DNA of 64,000 bases from SCGC-AG-212-J23 sp035762345 (GTDB lineage: Bacteria; Pseudomonadota; Gammaproteobacteria; Burkholderiales; SG8-39), in NCBI GenBank assembly GCA_035762345.1, contig DASTPE010000079.1, positions 1-64,000 on the forward strand. Direction: 5' to 3'. Positions within the stretch are counted from its first letter, which is position 1. The number at the start of each line of letters is the position of its first letter. Below the pieces are notes generated by a model. The model was not told where the DNA came from. It saw only the letters and a list, made by a program, of their open reading frames with translations, and did no database searches. The translations under genes were made by a program, and so were the position numbers. Shown here piece after piece: positions 1 through 8,317 of the stretch.

Positions 1-1
1 G

Positions 2-478
2 CTCGACTCGGCGCGCAGGCTCGCCGGCATGGGCGCCGACTTCGCGATCTGCCCGGACAACACGCTGCACCAGGCGCTGGCATATGTCGCGCCGCAGTCG
101 CCGATTCCGTGGCTGCACATTGCCGATGCGGTGATGGCAGAGGCCGGCGCACGAGGCTACCGGCGCGTAGGGCTGAGCGGGACGCGCTGGCTCATGGAAG
201 GCCCCGTTTATCCGAAGGAGCTGCTGCGGCCCGACGCCGCCGAGCGCGAGGAGATGAATCGCATCATCATGGATGAGCTCGTGCGCGGCGTGTTCACGCC
301 CCAGGCGGTGGCGTTCTTCCAGCGCGTTTTCGGACGGATGAAGGACGCCGGATGCGACGCCGTGGTGATGGGTTGCACCGAGATCCCGCTCATCATGAGC
401 GACGCGAACTCGCCGCTGCCGACGCTCGATTCGACGCGTCTCCTCGCGCGCGCGGCCCTGCGCAAGGCCGTCGGATAG
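2..478 (+). CDS. Aspartate/glutamate racemase family protein (5' end outside window)
   Basis: The frame is open from the first bases of the window, so the N-terminus is missing; about 158 residues remain. Both catalytic cysteine motifs of the cofactor-independent Asp/Glu racemase family are visible: CPDNT near the visible start and GCTEIPLI near the C-terminus. The family interconverts L- and D-aspartate or glutamate by two-base proton transfer; the exact substrate cannot be read from this fragment. An internal ATG at 29 would drop conserved sequence and is not the likely start. Confidence 0.9.
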   Translation, partial: LDSARRLAGMGADFAICPDNTLHQALAYVAPQSPIPWLHIADAVMAEAGARGYRRVGLSGTRWLMEGPVYPKELLRPDAAEREEMNRIIMDELVRGVFTPQAVAFFQRVFGRMKDAGCDAVVMGCTEIPLIMSDANSPLPTLDSTRLLARAALRKAVG

Positions 479-577
479 CCGGCCGCTCGCATTCGCGTTT
501 CGCATCCAAGTGGTGCGGAAATACCGTTTGAGCGCGGCCAAGGACGCCGGCAAGCTACGCATGCAATGGAGGACGGC

Positions 578-721
578 ATGCGATCCCTTATCCGACTGTG
601 GCGGTGGTGGCTCAAGCGGCGCGCGCAGGCGCGCACGCGGCGCGAGCTGAACGAGCTAAGCGAGCATCTTCTCAAGGACATCGGCCTTCCCCGCGGCGTG
701 ATCGACTCGCTGCACCGCTGA
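578..721 (+). CDS. Small DUF1127 (YjiS-like) protein, 47 aa
   Basis: A 47-residue basic protein starting at ATG 578 with a good ribosome site (GGAGGA, 568-573). The C-terminal half has the DUF1127 signature, ELNELSEHLLKDIGL, preceded by a Trp/Arg-rich N-terminal helix. DUF1127 proteins are short, often stress- or phosphate-related in proteobacteria, and some bind RNA; the role here is unknown. A second, longer DUF1127 protein lies at 5912-6277. Confidence 0.75.
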   Translation: MRSLIRLWRWWLKRRAQARTRRELNELSEHLLKDIGLPRGVIDSLHR

Positions 722-766
722 GCGGGATGCGCCGATGACGGGGGTCCCTCGAACCCGCAGCCTCGT

Positions 767-889
767 CTAGCGCGCGAGCTTCTCCCGGAGCCGGCGATGC
801 TGCTCGACGGCTTGGCTCTCACCGAAGTCGCTGAGCTCGAAGATCTGCCGGATCTCGACCTCCGCGCCGCCGTCGAACGGCGCCGGCCG
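767..889 (-). pseudogene. Remnant of a YCII/DGPF-family gene (C-terminal end only)
   Basis: On the minus strand a frame ending at TAG 767-769 encodes GGAEVEIRQIFELSDFG followed by a charged helix and stop. This resembles the extreme C-terminus of YCII-related (DGPF) proteins. No start codon or N-terminal YCII domain is found; upstream the frame runs into the cupin gene in another register. It appears to be a decayed remnant just behind the cupin gene. Such genes often sit beside VOC and SRPBCC genes, both of which also occur nearby. Confidence 0.45.
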
Positions 890-908
890 GTTTCGACACC
901 GGCCCGTA

Positions 909-1319
909 TCAGCCCGCGTTTCCGGGCGGATTGTCGGCGAACCACTGCGCGATGCCCGGCATGTCTTCCTCGAACCCGCCGGGAACCGAGAAATTGAGCA
1001 CGCCGGCTCGCGCGCTTCCCCGATTCTCGAAGTCGTGGGTCACGCCGCCCGGCACGAGGACGAACGAGCCCGCGGTCGCGTGCGTCCATTCGTTGCCGAT
1101 GAGAAAGCTCATCGTGCCTTCGATCACGAAGAAAACGTCGTCCTCCGGATGTGAGTGCGCGCCCGGTCCCTTGGTATGCGGCTCGAGCCACCATTCAGAG
1201 ATCGAGTAGCGGCTGGCGGTCTCGGCCCCGTCGGCCTTGAAGAGCGCCGAGATGCGGCCCATCGGGTAGCTGCGGCCTTTGCCGGTCCGCAGCAGGATCG
1301 GCTTGCGTACTGCGGTCAC
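909..1319 (-). CDS. Cupin-domain protein, 136 aa
   Basis: A single-domain cupin. The metal-binding motif 1 is visible as GAHSHPEDDVFFVIEG (His, His, Glu) and motif 2 as PGGVTHDFENRG. The protein is soluble with no signal peptide. The GTG start at 1319 overlaps the TGA of the preceding SRPBCC gene (GTGA), indicating translational coupling. Small cupins of this kind bind a metal and act on or sense small molecules; the substrate is unknown. It is the last intact gene of the kinase-SRPBCC-cupin set. Confidence 0.8.
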   Translation of the reverse strand: MTAVRKPILLRTGKGRSYPMGRISALFKADGAETASRYSISEWWLEPHTKGPGAHSHPEDDVFFVIEGTMSFLIGNEWTHATAGSFVLVPGGVTHDFENRGSARAGVLNFSVPGGFEEDMPGIAQWFADNPPGNAG

Positions 1320-1642
1320 TCGAGCGCCGCCTCGGCCGCTCGCGTAGCGAGTGCCTCGATACTTTCGAGGTACGCCATCCATTGCGCAGCGCATTCGGCG
1401 TGGGTGAAAACCAGCCGCGTCACGCAGCCTTGCGGGTGCAGCTCCCAGCGCAGCACGTCGGCGCCCCAGGCGCACTCGAGGACGCGCGGCGACTCGTAAA
1501 CGGTGATCTTCCCAGCGGCCTCGGAGAGCCCGCCGGGAAGGGCGAGGCGCAGCATTGCTCCTTGCTCGCCGAGCTCGGTGTTCTGGATGAGCGCCCGCCA
1601 CAGATCCTCGGGCGGGCAGGGAACGAGTCGTTCGATGCGCAT
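1316..1642 (-). CDS. SRPBCC / START-like domain protein, 108 aa
   Basis: The protein begins MRIERLVPCPPEDLWRAL, the usual first strand and helix of the SRPBCC (Bet v1/AHSA1-like) fold, and continues through the beta-sheet to a C-terminal helix (WMAYLESIEAL). These proteins bind hydrophobic ligands in a deep pocket; ligand unknown. ATG 1642 was chosen because homology starts there. Only 10 bases separate it from the sensor-kinase stop, and its own stop overlaps the cupin start, so it probably shares the kinase transcript. Confidence 0.75.
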   Translation of the reverse strand: MRIERLVPCPPEDLWRALIQNTELGEQGAMLRLALPGGLSEAAGKITVYESPRVLECAWGADVLRWELHPQGCVTRLVFTHAECAAQWMAYLESIEALATRAAEAALE

Positions 1643-1652
1643 ACGAGTTTTC

Positions 1653-4600
1653 CTACAAGTGCTTGGTGAGCGCGGCGAGCAGCGCGTCCTGGTCGATCGG
1701 CTTCTGCACCACTTCGACCGGTGGGGCGCCAACCTCGGGTTCGGGGATGACGTCGGTGTAACCCGAGTACACGATGACCGGCAGCCCGGGGCGTACGGCG
1801 CGCAGCGCCTGAGCCAGATCGAGGCCGGTCATGCGCGGCATCGTATAGTCGGTGAGGAGCACGTCGAAGTCCTGCGGCGAGCGCATGAAGACATGCTTCG
1901 CCTCGGTGGCGGTCGTCACCGCGGTGACTTTCAGGCCCCAGCCCTGGAGCAGCTCGCGCATGAAGCGCGCGACCATCTGCTCGTCATCGACGAGGAGCAC
2001 GCGCCCCTTGAGCGCCGACGTGGGAGCGGCGGCGCGCCGCCGCGCCGACACTTCGGTGGCCTGCTCCCCGGCCGCTGCGGGGAATAGAAGCCGGAAGCGC
2101 GCGCCCGCACTGCTCGATTCCACGAGGATATGGCCGCCGTGCTCGTGCACGATGCCGTGCACGATCGCGAGCCCCATGCCGGTGCCGCGCCCGGTCTCCT
2201 TGGTGCTGAAAAAAGGCTCGAACATGCGGTCCATCACTTCCGCGTTTATTCCGGGCCCCTCGTCGGCGACCGCGAGCTCCACGAAGCTGCCGCTCACTAC
2301 GCCGCGGCAGCTCGCGCAGATCATGCCTTCGACGGCCTGATGCGCGACGGCGACCTGTACCGTGCCCCTGCCGCGCATCGCGTCGTGGGCGTTGATGCAG
2401 AGGTTCATCAGCACCTGCTCTGCCTGCACGGGGTCGAGCAGCGCCGCGGGCAGGTCGGAGGCGAACTCGGGCACGATTTCGAGCGTGGCGGGAAGCGATG
2501 AGCGCAGCAGCCGGATCGCCTGGCGCACGACCGGCGCGAGCGCCAGCGCGCGCGCGGCGCCGCGCCGCCCGCGGCTGAAGACGAGCATCTGCTGGATCAG
2601 CTCGCGCGCGCGGTTGCACGCGAGCTCGAGGTGGTCGAGGTAGCTCGAGAGCTTGGCGTCGCCCGCGGCCGACGGACGCTCGGCGGCGAGCTGCGCGTAC
2701 CCCTGGATGCTAGTGAGGATGTTGTTGAAGTCGTGCGCGATGCCGCCGGCGAGGTGGCCGATCGCCTCCATCTTCTGCGCCTGCCGGAGCTGCGCCTCGA
2801 GCTGCGCGCGCTCGGCGTCGGCGCGCTTGCGCGCCGTGATGTCGCGCGCCATGCCGAGCGCGTGCGGTTTCCCACGGTAAGGCATGGGCACGGCGTTCAT
2901 CTCGACGTCGATGCGCGCGCCGTCCTTGCGGTAGCCGTAGACGTCGAAGCGCACGGACTCACCGGCGATCACGCGCGCGTGCATCGCCTTCGCCAGCACC
3001 GCCATCTCCGGGCCGGCGAAGAACCAGCGCTTCTGGCTGATTACTTCGTCGCGCGTGAAGCCGCTCATCGCGAGGAACGCCGGATTGACGTCGACCACCT
3101 GTCCAGCGGCGTCGCGCAGCACTAAGGCATCGGTCGTGGCGTTGAAGACCGCGCGGTACTGCTCCTCGCTCGCACGCAGCGCCTCCACCGCGCGCTTACG
3201 CTCACTGATGTCGCGACCGATCCACAGCACGTGCGGCCGGCCGCGATACTGCATGGGAAAGCCGCGCAGCTCGAAGTCCGCGGCCACGCCGTCCTTGCTC
3301 GCGCTGCGCGTCTCGATGAGCACGGGCTCCCCGGCGAGCGCTCGCCGGTGCAGCGCCTTGATCGGCTCGTTCATCTCGGGCGGGTTCGCCACCACGCGGT
3401 CCCGGCCGATCACCTCGTCGCGCGAATAGCCACTGGCACGCACGTACGCCGGGTTCACGTCGACGATGCGGAAGTCTGCGTCGCGCAGCACCATGGCGTC
3501 GGCCGAGGCATTGAAGATGGCGCGGTACTGCTCCTCGCTCGCGCGCAGCGCCTCCTCGACGCGCTTGCGCTCGCCGATGTCCCGGCCGATGTAGAGCACG
3601 TGCGGCTTGCCCTGGTGCCGCACGGGCACCGCGCGCAGCTCGCGCTGTTCACGCCGCCCGTCGCGGCGCACGCGCTCGGTATCGAGCACCATGGTCTCGC
3701 CAGCGAGCACCCTATGGTGCTGGGCCCTGAGGCGCTGTTCGAACTCGGCCGGATCGTTGCCGAGGACGTGGTCCTGGCCCACGGTCTCCTCGCGCGAGAA
3801 CCCGCTGACGGCGACGTAAGCGTCGTTGGCGTCGACCACGCGGAAATCGGCATCGCGTAGCACCATGGCGTCCTGGGACGCGTTGAAGATCGAGCGGTAC
3901 TGCTCCTCGCTCACGCGCAGCGCTTCCTCGGCGCGCTTGCGCTCGCTGATGTCGCGGCCGATGTAGAGCACATGAGGCTTGCCTCGGTACTGCACCGGCA
4001 CACCGCGCAGCTCGACATCGATCCGCCGGCCCTCCTTGCGCTCGCGATCGGTCTCCAAGACCATTGGCTCACCCGCGAGCACGCCGGCGTGGCGCGCCTT
4101 AAGAAGACGGTCGAGCTCAACCGCGTCGTGGCCGAGCACGTGGTCGCGCCCGAGCACCTCCTCGCGCGTGCAGCCGAGCACCGCGAGGTAAGCTGCATTG
4201 ATGTCGACTAGGCGAAACTGGGCGTCGCGCAGCACCATCCAGTCCTGCGCGGCGTTGAAGATGGATCGGTACTGCTCCTCGCTCGCGCGCAGCGCTTCCT
4301 CGGCGCGCTTGCGTTCGCTGATGTCGCGCGCCACGTACAGCACGTGCGGCCGGCCCTGGTGCCGGATCGGGATGGCGCGCAACTCCACGTCGAGCTGGGT
4401 GCCATCTTTGCGCAGCCGCACTGTCTCGACGACAGCCGGCTCGCCTGCGAGCGCGCGCCGGTGGCGCGCCAGGATAGTCACGTCGGGTTCGACTGTGCCG
4501 CCGAGCACGAAATCCTTGCCGAGCGCTTCCTCGCGCGAAAAGCCGGTCTGGGCCACGAACGCCGGGTTCACGTCGACGATGCGGAAATCTTCGTCGCGCA

Positions 4601-4691
4601 GCGCCATGGCGTCCGCCGCGGCATTGAAGATGTCGCGGTAGCGCTCGCTTGCGCCGAGCACCTGCTGCAGGCCGTCTACCGGAAGCACCAC
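1653..4691 (-). CDS. Soluble hybrid sensor histidine kinase: five PAS, HisKA, HATPase, receiver (1012 aa)
   Basis: Five PAS/PAC units lie at about residues 12-125, 136-249, 260-373, 384-497 and 507-622. A HisKA domain follows with H-box GGIAHDFNN (His653), then an ATPase domain with N box (LMNLCINAHDAM), G1 (DEGPGI) and G2 (GRGTGMGLAI). A C-terminal receiver has the acceptor aspartate in LTDYTMPRMTG and lysine in QKP. There is no membrane segment, so it senses a cytoplasmic signal. The ATPase domain carries an extra CASC pair at a loop. The OmpR-type regulator gene is 55 bases upstream on the same strand and is the likely partner. The attached receiver could instead feed a phosphorelay or dampen signalling. 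Confidence 0.93.
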   Translation of the reverse strand: MVLPVDGLQQVLGASERYRDIFNAAADAMALRDEDFRIVDVNPAFVAQTGFSREEALGKDFVLGGTVEPDVTILARHRRALAGEPAVVETVRLRKDGTQLDVELRAIPIRHQGRPHVLYVARDISERKRAEEALRASEEQYRSIFNAAQDWMVLRDAQFRLVDINAAYLAVLGCTREEVLGRDHVLGHDAVELDRLLKARHAGVLAGEPMVLETDRERKEGRRIDVELRGVPVQYRGKPHVLYIGRDISERKRAEEALRVSEEQYRSIFNASQDAMVLRDADFRVVDANDAYVAVSGFSREETVGQDHVLGNDPAEFEQRLRAQHHRVLAGETMVLDTERVRRDGRREQRELRAVPVRHQGKPHVLYIGRDIGERKRVEEALRASEEQYRAIFNASADAMVLRDADFRIVDVNPAYVRASGYSRDEVIGRDRVVANPPEMNEPIKALHRRALAGEPVLIETRSASKDGVAADFELRGFPMQYRGRPHVLWIGRDISERKRAVEALRASEEQYRAVFNATTDALVLRDAAGQVVDVNPAFLAMSGFTRDEVISQKRWFFAGPEMAVLAKAMHARVIAGESVRFDVYGYRKDGARIDVEMNAVPMPYRGKPHALGMARDITARKRADAERAQLEAQLRQAQKMEAIGHLAGGIAHDFNNILTSIQGYAQLAAERPSAAGDAKLSSYLDHLELACNRARELIQQMLVFSRGRRGAARALALAPVVRQAIRLLRSSLPATLEIVPEFASDLPAALLDPVQAEQVLMNLCINAHDAMRGRGTVQVAVAHQAVEGMICASCRGVVSGSFVELAVADEGPGINAEVMDRMFEPFFSTKETGRGTGMGLAIVHGIVHEHGGHILVESSSAGARFRLLFPAAAGEQATEVSARRRAAAPTSALKGRVLLVDDEQMVARFMRELLQGWGLKVTAVTTATEAKHVFMRSPQDFDVLLTDYTMPRMTGLDLAQALRAVRPGLPVIVYSGYTDVIPEPEVGAPPVEVVQKPIDQDALLAALTKHL
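2819..4628 (-). repeat. Five in-gene tandem PAS units, pitch about 370 bp
   Basis: Inside the kinase gene the landmark (I/V)FN at the start of each PAS core recurs at residues 21-23, 144-146, 268-270, 392-394 and 515-517, a pitch of 123-124 residues. The linkers are nearly identical between units: (D)ISERKRAEEALRASEEQY recurs with few changes. The close similarity suggests recent internal duplication rather than assembly from unrelated PAS domains. The fifth unit is the most divergent. Confidence 0.85.
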
Positions 4692-4746
4692 GAAAGTCTA
4701 CGCCGCGCGCCGCGTGCGGCCACCGTTTTTACCCGCCCGCTACGAT

Positions 4747-5511
4747 TTATACCTTCTGTTTACAAGGCACGAACATGTACCCGGCGCCCCGGATCGTCCG
4801 AATGGCGCTCGGCCGCTCGGCATCGTCCTCCAACTTGCGCCGCAGGCGGCCGATCAGGATGTCGATCGAGCGGTCGAAGGGCTCCCATTCGCGCTTGCGC
4901 GTAAGCGTGAGGAGCTCGTCGCGCGACAGCACTTGGTTCGGGCGCTCGACCAGCGCTTTCAGCAGATCGAACTCCATCGCAGTTAGCGCGACCTCGCGGC
5001 CATTCGAGTGCGCGAGCTGGTGCGAGCGCAGGTCGAGCATGCACTTGCCCACCGGAATGGAACCAGTTTCCGCTCGTGTCGTTTCAAACGCTTTGCTCTG
5101 CATGCGCCGCAGAACGCTCCGCAGCCGCGCGCGGACCTCGCGCAGGTCGAAGGGCTTCGTGATGTAGTCGTCGGCGCCGACCTCCAGGCCGACGACACGG
5201 TCGACCACTTCGTCGGCGCCCGTGATCATGATGATTCCGACCTCGTAGCGCTCGCGCAGGTAGCGCGCGAGCGTAAGACCGTCCTCATCCGGCAGGCCGA
5301 TGTCGAGCAGCACCACCGCGGGCGCGGCGCGCTCCATTTCGGCGCGCATCGCCTCGCCGCAGTCGGCGAGCGCCACCTCGTAGCCGTGCGTGGACAGGTA
5401 CTCGGCCAGCAGGTTGCAGATCTCGGGGTCGTCGTCGACGACCAGGACGCGTACCGCGGTGTTCAGCGAGCCTACCTCTTCAGTCGCGGCGATTATACAA
5501 ACGGTTTTCAT
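4747..5511 (-). CDS. OmpR/PhoB-family response regulator, 254 aa
   Basis: The receiver domain spans residues 20-135 with acidic pocket VDDD, phospho-acceptor Asp70 in LLDIGLPDEDG, and lysine in ITKPF. A winged-helix output domain spans about 150-250 (LTAMEFDLLKALVERP, RSIDILIGRLRRKLE, IRTIRGAGYMF). It should bind DNA as a phosphorylated dimer. The first 18 residues before RVLVVDDD are an unusual extension, but no other in-frame start is evident. The kinase gene follows 55 bases downstream on the same strand. Confidence 0.92.
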   Translation of the reverse strand: MKTVCIIAATEEVGSLNTAVRVLVVDDDPEICNLLAEYLSTHGYEVALADCGEAMRAEMERAAPAVVLLDIGLPDEDGLTLARYLRERYEVGIIMITGADEVVDRVVGLEVGADDYITKPFDLREVRARLRSVLRRMQSKAFETTRAETGSIPVGKCMLDLRSHQLAHSNGREVALTAMEFDLLKALVERPNQVLSRDELLTLTRKREWEPFDRSIDILIGRLRRKLEDDAERPSAIRTIRGAGYMFVPCKQKV

Positions 5512-5529
5512 ACGCGACCTAAACCATTA

Positions 5530-5842
5530 ACCGCGAGCGGGACCATTGCGCACGCCTAGCTCAGCGTCAACGGCATGATCATGCTCGGCTCGGTACTCGA
5601 GCGCGAGACGCAATTCGGCCGCCTGACGAAGCAGCCCGACGAGATCCGCGGCGCCGAGACCCAGTCGTCATACCGTCGTCGTCAACGATGCGGACGCTAT
5701 CTACGCGCGGGCGAAGGCGGCCGGGGCGCGGATTGCGATCGACATCAAGGACGAGGACTACGGCGGCCGCGGCTTTTCCTGCTACGACGTCGAGGGTCAT
5801 CTCTGGAGCTTTGGCACCTATGACCCATCGACCGCCGGCTGA
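5530..5842 (+). pseudogene. Degraded VOC (PhnB/glyoxalase-like) gene with stop codon and frameshift
   Basis: Two frames together read as the C-terminal half of a VOC-superfamily protein. The first reads GTIAHA, an in-frame TAG at 5557-5559, then LSVNGMIMLGSV and on to GAETQS near 5670. The frame then shifts, and the rest reads HTVVVNDADAIYARAKAAGA to GHLWSFGTYDP before TGA 5840-5842. The N-terminal half is absent. Nonsense codon, frameshift and truncation together mark a decayed gene. Confidence 0.7.
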
Positions 5843-5911
5843 TACAAGCCGGCAACACGACGTTTTCAGAAGAGACGCACTGCATTAACCGCCGTTGCCT
5901 ATGCTCGGCGC

Positions 5912-6277
5912 ATGACCGAACTAACGCTCCAGGCCGGCGAGACCCTGCGCATCAGGACCGGCCGTCGCTTGTTCCTCGTGATGCGCTCCGGATCGAGCTT
6001 CGAGGTCCGTGTCGTCGGGCGCGGCATTGGCGTGCGGCTCATGCGTGCCGCCTATGCCTGGTGGCTGAGTGTGCATCGGAGGGGCGCCCGGGTCGCGCGA
6101 CGCTACATGCAGGCCCGGCGTGAGGAAGCGCAGGCACGGCTGCTCGCGCAGCTCGATTCGCGCATCCTCAAGGACATCGGGATGGAGCCGCACCACGGCA
6201 GCTCGCTCGCCGAGCGCGTCCACGAGCACCGTCGCCACGAGGTCCTGCGCACGCTGGCCAGCCGGCTCGGGAGCTGA
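5912..6277 (+). CDS. DUF1127-containing protein, 121 aa
   Basis: The C-terminal half has the DUF1127 signature (RLLAQLDSRILKDIGM) after an Arg-rich helix. The N-terminal 45 residues (TLQAGETLRIRTGRRLFLV) form a short beta-rich segment somewhat like DUF2917 leaders, which is only a weak resemblance. A His-rich tail follows. Function unknown. It is longer than the 47-residue DUF1127 protein at 578-721. Confidence 0.7.
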   Translation: MTELTLQAGETLRIRTGRRLFLVMRSGSSFEVRVVGRGIGVRLMRAAYAWWLSVHRRGARVARRYMQARREEAQARLLAQLDSRILKDIGMEPHHGSSLAERVHEHRRHEVLRTLASRLGS

Positions 6278-6300
6278 TGCCCGAGGTGCTGGCGCCGGGC

Positions 6301-6843
6301 CTACCGGAAGCTGTAGACGAAGCCGATGCTTAGCACGTCGACGTCCGTTTCGACCAGCTTGCCACCGCCCAGATTACTGTAGCGCTGCCATTCGCCGCGC
6401 ACGCCCCAGTTGCGCGTGAAGTCGTAGCGCAGGCCGACGCCGTAGGTGAGGTCGGTATTGTCCTCATCGGCGAAGGGACCTTCGAGCTGGCCAAAGTAGC
6501 CGCCGAGCTTGGCGTAAAGGAAGAAGTTGCTGGTGAACGGAAAGGACGCGATCGCGACGAGCTCCCACGCCTTGCCCTCGGTGTCGCCAGCGCTCGTCGA
6601 GGCTTCACCGAGCTCGTGGTAGCCGAACTCCGCCGCGAAGTGCTTGTTGAACTGGTAGCCGGCAAGGATCCGCAGGGCGGTGTCCTCGGCATCGCAGCTG
6701 CCGAAGCTTCCACAGGCGTCTTTGAAGTCCGAGCGTCCGGCCGAGGCGCCGATGTACAGGTTGCTCCAGACGGACTGCGCCGCCGCGGCGCCGGCGAAGG
6801 CCAGCGCCGCCGCCGCGCCGGCGGCGGCCAGCAGGCATTTCAT
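6301..6843 (-). CDS. Outer-membrane beta-barrel protein (OmpA/opacity-like), 180 aa
   Basis: A signal peptide of about 23 residues ends in GAAAAQ, followed by alternating beta strands (LYIGASAGRSDF, LRILAGYQFNKHFAAEFGY, FFLYAKLGGYFGQLE, LTYGVGLRYDF, VLSIGFVYSFR). The last residues, with aromatics ending in F-R, fit an eight-stranded surface barrel. A cysteine pair (CGSFGSC) sits in the first loop. The start was placed at ATG 6843, directly before the signal peptide. Likely a small monomeric outer-membrane protein; ligand unknown. Confidence 0.85.
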   Translation of the reverse strand: MKCLLAAAGAAAALAFAGAAAAQSVWSNLYIGASAGRSDFKDACGSFGSCDAEDTALRILAGYQFNKHFAAEFGYHELGEASTSAGDTEGKAWELVAIASFPFTSNFFLYAKLGGYFGQLEGPFADEDNTDLTYGVGLRYDFTRNWGVRGEWQRYSNLGGGKLVETDVDVLSIGFVYSFR

Positions 6844-7111
6844 AGAGTCTGCGCTCGGTCGAAATAAGAAACAAAGATCTTCGCCTTTTGCTGCGCGCCC
6901 ATCAATCGGTGCACGCAAGCATCACGAACTTGCTGTGCCGCTCGAGTACCACGAGGGCTCTGCGCCATTCGGCCAGCTCTACCCGATGTCGTCTCCCCTG
7001 CTACGGAGGGAGTCTCCGTTTGACTACTGCCGAAGCATTACAACTGCAACATGACACTTGAAATCGGACGTTAGAATCGCGGGCTCGCGCTGGCTCAATC
7101 GGGGAATCCGC
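6844..7111. promoter_or_regulatory. Divergent intergenic region with a perfect hairpin
   Basis: This 268-base gap separates the outer-membrane protein gene from the RND efflux operon and must hold both promoters. A perfect inverted repeat ACGGAG-GGAGT-CTCCGT lies at 7003-7019 and is a candidate operator. A -10-like TAGAAT is at 7072-7077, with no good -35 at the right distance. No efflux repressor gene is adjacent, so the regulator must act from elsewhere. Confidence 0.35.
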
Positions 7112-8317
7112 ATGCGTTTCAAACAGCTTTTGCCGGTCCTCCTGAGCGCTGTGGTGGCGGCTTGCAGCCCTTCCAACGGCAGGGAAAAGGGCGGCAAAGA
7201 CCACGGCGGTGGCCCCATGGGCGGCATGCAGGCCCCGGAAGTCTCGGTGGTCACGGCTGAGGTGCAGCCGCTGCCGGTCACATGGGAATACGTCGGCCAG
7301 ACGGTCGGCTCGCGAGAGGTCGAAGTCCGCGCCCGCGTCACGGGCATCCTGCTTACCCGGAATTTCAAGGAAGGCGAGCGCGTCAAGAAGGGCCAATCTC
7401 TCTTCACCATCGACCCGGAGCCGTTCAAGGCCGCAGCGGCGCGCGCGGAAGCCGATGTCGTGGCGGCGCAGGCGCGCTACGAGCAGGCAAAGCGCAACGC
7501 CGCGAGGCTCCGCCCGCTGTACGCGGAAAAGGCGGTGAGCCAGAAGGAGCACGACGACGCCGTGTCGGCCGAGGACATCGGGGCGGCGGACGTGAAGGCT
7601 GCGCAGGCCCGGCTCGTCGAAGCGAAGCTCAACCTCGAGTACACGAGGGTCGAGGCCCCGATTTCCGGGATTACCACACGCGCCATACCGTCCGAGGGCA
7701 CGCTCGTCTCCGGCCCCAACGTGTTGCTCACGAGCGTGGTGCAGATCGACCCGATGTGGGTGAACTTCGGCATCGCCGACAACGAGCAGGCGCGCATCCA
7801 GAAGGACGTGCAGGCCGGAAACCTCAAGCTGCCGCGCAACTTCGAAGTGGAGTTGCGGCTCGCCGACGGCAGCGTCTACCCGCAAAAAGGCAAGCTGGAC
7901 TTCGCCGACGTGCGTGTTTCCACGCAGACGGGTACCCGCGAGGCGCGCGCCGAGGTCCCCAATGCCGACGGTTACCTCCGCCCCGGGCAATTCGTACGCG
8001 TTGTCCTCAAGGGCGCGGTGATTCCCAATGCCGTGACTGTCCCTCAGAGAGCCGTGTTGGAGGGACCGCAGGGCAAGTTCGTCTACGTTGTGGATGAGAA
8101 AAGCACCGCGCAGCCTCGGCCCGTCGAGGCTGGGCAGTGGGCGGGAGAGCGCTGGGTGATCAGCTCGGGCTTGAAGGGCGGCGAGCGCGTGATCGTCGAC
8201 GGGGTGATGAAGATCGGGCCCGGCGCCCCGGTGAAGATCGCCGAGAAAAAGCCCGAAGCCCAGCCGGAGCAGAAGAAGATGGCCGAGAAGCCGGCCGAAA
8301 AGCAGGCGAAGAAATAA
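7112..8317 (+). CDS. RND efflux periplasmic adaptor lipoprotein (AcrA/MexA family), 401 aa
   Basis: The start at ATG 7112 gives a lipoprotein signal (LLSAVVAAC, lipid Cys about residue 18). The lipoyl half-motifs flank an alpha-hairpin (about residues 80-190), followed by beta-barrel and membrane-proximal domains, ending in a Lys/Glu-rich tail. It links the inner-membrane pump to the outer-membrane channel. Its TAA overlaps the pump ATG by one base (TAATG), so the two are translationally coupled. Substrate range cannot be read from sequence. Confidence 0.95.
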   Translation: MRFKQLLPVLLSAVVAACSPSNGREKGGKDHGGGPMGGMQAPEVSVVTAEVQPLPVTWEYVGQTVGSREVEVRARVTGILLTRNFKEGERVKKGQSLFTIDPEPFKAAAARAEADVVAAQARYEQAKRNAARLRPLYAEKAVSQKEHDDAVSAEDIGAADVKAAQARLVEAKLNLEYTRVEAPISGITTRAIPSEGTLVSGPNVLLTSVVQIDPMWVNFGIADNEQARIQKDVQAGNLKLPRNFEVELRLADGSVYPQKGKLDFADVRVSTQTGTREARAEVPNADGYLRPGQFVRVVLKGAVIPNAVTVPQRAVLEGPQGKFVYVVDEKSTAQPRPVEAGQWAGERWVISSGLKGGERVIVDGVMKIGPGAPVKIAEKKPEAQPEQKKMAEKPAEKQAKK

